DNA from: an uncultured bacterium
GTDB lineage: Bacteria > Actinomycetota > Coriobacteriia > Coriobacteriales > Coriobacteriaceae
Assembly: GCA_905214465.1 (NCBI GenBank)
Contig: CAJMMD010000024.1
Span: 1-33,524, forward strand
Length of the DNA stretch: 33,524 nucleotides
Direction of reading: 5' to 3'
The position numbers and the translations under genes were made by a program. The notes beneath the pieces are model-generated. The model had not been told where the DNA came from, made no database searches, and worked only from the letters and a program-made list of their open reading frames with translations. Positions 31,266 to 33,524 of the stretch are shown one piece after another (position 1 is the stretch's first letter; every line of letters starts with the position of its first letter).

Positions 31266-33524
31266 CTAGCGCTTCTTTGGGATCGACCTAAGGCGAGCGA
31301 ACCATAGGGCTGCGGCACCCGAGGTCAGAAGCGCGGTGATGCAGGCGGCGATGGGAACTGATCCTGTTGCCGGTAGGTCCTGCGGTAGGGTACAGCGTTG
31401 AATGACACGGTCCTCGTCATGTGACTCAAGTTTATCGCCGCCGCCGTTGCGGCAAAGATCGACGCGCGCGCTGTTGGTGAGTGCGGTTTGGGGCGTATAA
31501 GCCGACGTTGCCTGCATGTGCACGGCTGCGCCCCGAGCGTCTGTGCCAAGGATTGCTTTGGCATCGTCAAGGTCGTCGTGCTCATCTTTGAGATCATCAC
31601 GGGTCCAAGAATCCACATCGCTTCGAGTCGTAAAGTCGGCGGCTACTGCACCGTATTCAATGCGAATGCCCGTTACGACGGTATTGGATGCAAGGTCAAG
31701 TTCTTTCGCCTCGAGTGTGGTGGATTCCGTGGTCGAGACATCCGCCTTCCAGAGGTGCCAGCCGTCGTAATCGACGAGGCGGCAATCCTCACCCAGACTC
31801 TCTTTTACTTCGTCGGACTCAAGCCAAGGATTTTCGTGCCCATCGTCAAGCGTCGCGTTTGCCGGCCCATCGACGTCTGTCGAGTCCAACGGCGTCGTGC
31901 GATACCACACGTTGCACAGACCGTTGAGGTCGCCGATGGCGACGGGGGTTTCGATTGAGACGAATCTCGCCGTGCCGTCTTTGGCACACTCAAGATCATC
32001 GGTAATTGTGAACTCATCAACCCGGGTAGCTGAATCGTTTCGAGCGTCGATGGTATAGGAGAAAAGTCCGTCCGTATTGGTTTGCGTTGCGGCGCGATTT
32101 TTACCATCGCCGTTGGCCAGCAGACCCTTCCCGATAGGTTGGACAAGCTCCTGACGCTTGTCGACCTGTCCTTTGATCTCGATGGGCGCATCCTTCATCG
32201 CGACAGATTGGACTTCTCCCGTATCCTTTATTTCAAACGTTATCTCCTCGGCAAGGTCATAGGTCCGCGGAGACATCATTTCGCGCAACGAGTAGGTGCC
32301 GGGTGCAAGATGTTCGACGCGGTGCGGCTTGTCGGATGAGGTCCAGGAGTCTATTTCGGTTTTATCGGGACCATATAAGGTGAGTTGTGCGCCTTCCACT
32401 TCCTGCTCACCGCTTGCATCGACCTTGGAGATATCAACCTTAGTGTAATCGTCGGATACGTTAAGCCGTGCTTCCACAACGGGCGTTTTCTGGTCGGCAT
32501 AAGCGAGGTCTACGATATGGGGCGTTCGGTCGAGCAGGAAGCCGGCCGGCGCTTGAGTCTCGACAACCTCGTAGCGTGCGGTGCCAGATCCCAGCGGGAG
32601 GTCGTCCGCGCGTGCTTCTCCAGTTTCATCCGTTGTGACGGTAGCAACAGTCTCACCGTCGAGCGCGGCAATGCTACCGTCGGGGCGCACGATATCACCC
32701 GAGGCACGGATCTCAAAGATGGCGCCCGCTAGGCTGCTGCCGTCTACGGCATCGGTTTTAACGATCCTGATGTTTCCGGTCGCGGCGTGGTCATAATACG
32801 AGGCGATTGCAACGGGCGTTAGGTTCATGTCGGCGGGTATGTTTACCTTGATCTCTTCGCCGACAAGATAGGGCTCTTTGGCCGAGGTTTCGCGTACATA
32901 ATAGGTGCCCGGCACGAGCGATTCGGGCAGTGTGACGGTCCCGGTCGCGTCAGTCGTAAAGGTGTCCATTACGTTATGTGCTGGATACCAGCAAGTTTGT
33001 GAGACAGGTTCGTGATTGCTGTCGAGGAGTTGGAAGGTGAATCCGGCTAGTGGAACAGAAGCGCCTGTTTGGGCATCGCGTTTTACAATCTGGAGATGCG
33101 TCGACAGAGCGTGGTTGTCCACGATATATTGAAGCTCGGCGCCGTCGGAAATCTGATTGGCCCCGACGGTCCATTCCCCTGCACGTTTAAAACCCTCGGG
33201 GACGGTTTCCGGAACCTCGCGAACCGTGTAGCCGGCGCGGTCGTATGGGATGGCTCCGTGGACACCGGCGGGTCGCTTGCCTGCGCCAAACCATGCTTCT
33301 GACTGATCTTTGGTGGAGGCAAAGCCATAGATGTTTGTGGTCAGTGTGCCAACAACCTGCTGAGAGCTGTTGCTGACAACCTCAAAGACAACACCTCCCG
33401 CCGGCTGCTCCAGGCCGGATTGGTCGCTATTGCCGTAGTCCTTGAATTTGGAAATCTCAAGGTCAAACGCAATGGGGATATCGGAAACGCGAGATTCGAT
33501 CTCGACCACGCCTGAATCGCCGAG
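31266..33524 (-). CDS. LPxTG-anchored surface protein with SpaA/Cna-B repeats (partial)
   Basis: A sortase-anchored cell-wall protein. The reading frame is open to the window edge, so the N-terminus and signal peptide are missing; at least 752 residues are present. Four Cna-B/SpaA-like domains can be seen by their first strands: IAFDLEISKFKD, HLQIVKRDAQTG, NIRIVKTDAVDGSSLAGAIFEI and KVDISKVDASGEQEVEGAQLTL. Each has the Lys of a possible isopeptide bond, and the later ones have the Glu in the Y-x-V-x-E segment (for example YEVVETQAPAGFLL). A larger domain beginning QVDKRQELVQPIGKG follows. The C-terminus has LPATG 36 residues from the end, a hydrophobic segment and RLRSIPKKR. This suggests a pilus backbone or adhesin. 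No sortase lies in the window. Confidence 0.88.
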   Translation of the reverse strand, partial: LGDSGVVEIESRVSDIPIAFDLEISKFKDYGNSDQSGLEQPAGGVVFEVVSNSSQQVVGTLTTNIYGFASTKDQSEAWFGAGKRPAGVHGAIPYDRAGYTVREVPETVPEGFKRAGEWTVGANQISDGAELQYIVDNHALSTHLQIVKRDAQTGASVPLAGFTFQLLDSNHEPVSQTCWYPAHNVMDTFTTDATGTVTLPESLVPGTYYVRETSAKEPYLVGEEIKVNIPADMNLTPVAIASYYDHAATGNIRIVKTDAVDGSSLAGAIFEIRASGDIVRPDGSIAALDGETVATVTTDETGEARADDLPLGSGTARYEVVETQAPAGFLLDRTPHIVDLAYADQKTPVVEARLNVSDDYTKVDISKVDASGEQEVEGAQLTLYGPDKTEIDSWTSSDKPHRVEHLAPGTYSLREMMSPRTYDLAEEITFEIKDTGEVQSVAMKDAPIEIKGQVDKRQELVQPIGKGLLANGDGKNRAATQTNTDGLFSYTIDARNDSATRVDEFTITDDLECAKDGTARFVSIETPVAIGDLNGLCNVWYRTTPLDSTDVDGPANATLDDGHENPWLESDEVKESLGEDCRLVDYDGWHLWKADVSTTESTTLEAKELDLASNTVVTGIRIEYGAVAADFTTRSDVDSWTRDDLKDEHDDLDDAKAILGTDARGAAVHMQATSAYTPQTALTNSARVDLCRNGGGDKLESHDEDRVIQRCTLPQDLPATGSVPIAACITALLTSGAAALWFARLRSIPKKR

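Overview
The window looks like the replication-origin region of an actinobacterial gut commensal of the Coriobacteriia, most likely Collinsella or a close relative. This placement is inferred from gene order (dnaA-dnaN-recF-DUF721-gyrB-gyrA on one side, rpmH-rnpA-yidD-yidC-jag-rsmG-parA-parB on the other), a G+C content near 60% in most genes, and the style of the proteins. No 16S rRNA gene is present to confirm it.

Layout. Everything from 1 to about 15066 is on the minus strand: typA, two unknown small genes, a bifunctional-nuclease-family (DUF151) gene, tRNA-Ile, gyrA, gyrB, a DUF721/DciA-like gene, recF, dnaN, dnaA and, directly upstream of dnaA, an unusual 450-residue protein with a GHKL ATPase domain, a Gln/Pro/Met-rich middle and a winged-helix end. 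The polarity flips at 15067-15411. From there rpmH to parB and a small membrane-protein gene run on the plus strand, so genes on both arms are read away from the origin. DnaA-box-like sequences lie in two places, the dnaA-dnaN gap (11736-11973) and the gap before rpmH (15130-15213). This suggests a split origin. Three perfect parS sites, spaced exactly 39 bp apart, lie just upstream of parA.

Further right are rlmN (minus), then ddl and an exonuclease-helicase of the DinG family (plus). Two WYL-domain regulators (minus) converge on the helicase gene. Next comes a very long membrane protein related to M28 peptidases whose peptidase fold is interrupted by about 680 acidic, disordered residues, and a small membrane protein. 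The window ends inside a large LPxTG-anchored surface protein with SpaA/Cna-B repeats (minus, N-terminus missing).

How they work together. DnaA, the beta clamp, RecF, the DUF721 protein and gyrase serve initiation and progress of replication. ParA, ParB and parS segregate the new origins. RpmH, RnpA, YidD and YidC form the usual ribosome, tRNA-processing and membrane-insertion cluster.

Points most worth a second look: the ATPase/winged-helix gene in front of dnaA, the split origin with a run of TAA/TAG triplets beside an AT-rich block, two long near-perfect palindromes flanking gyrA, Phe at the quinolone-sensitive position of GyrA, and the interrupted M28-like protein. All statements come from reading the sequence. 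No database search was run.
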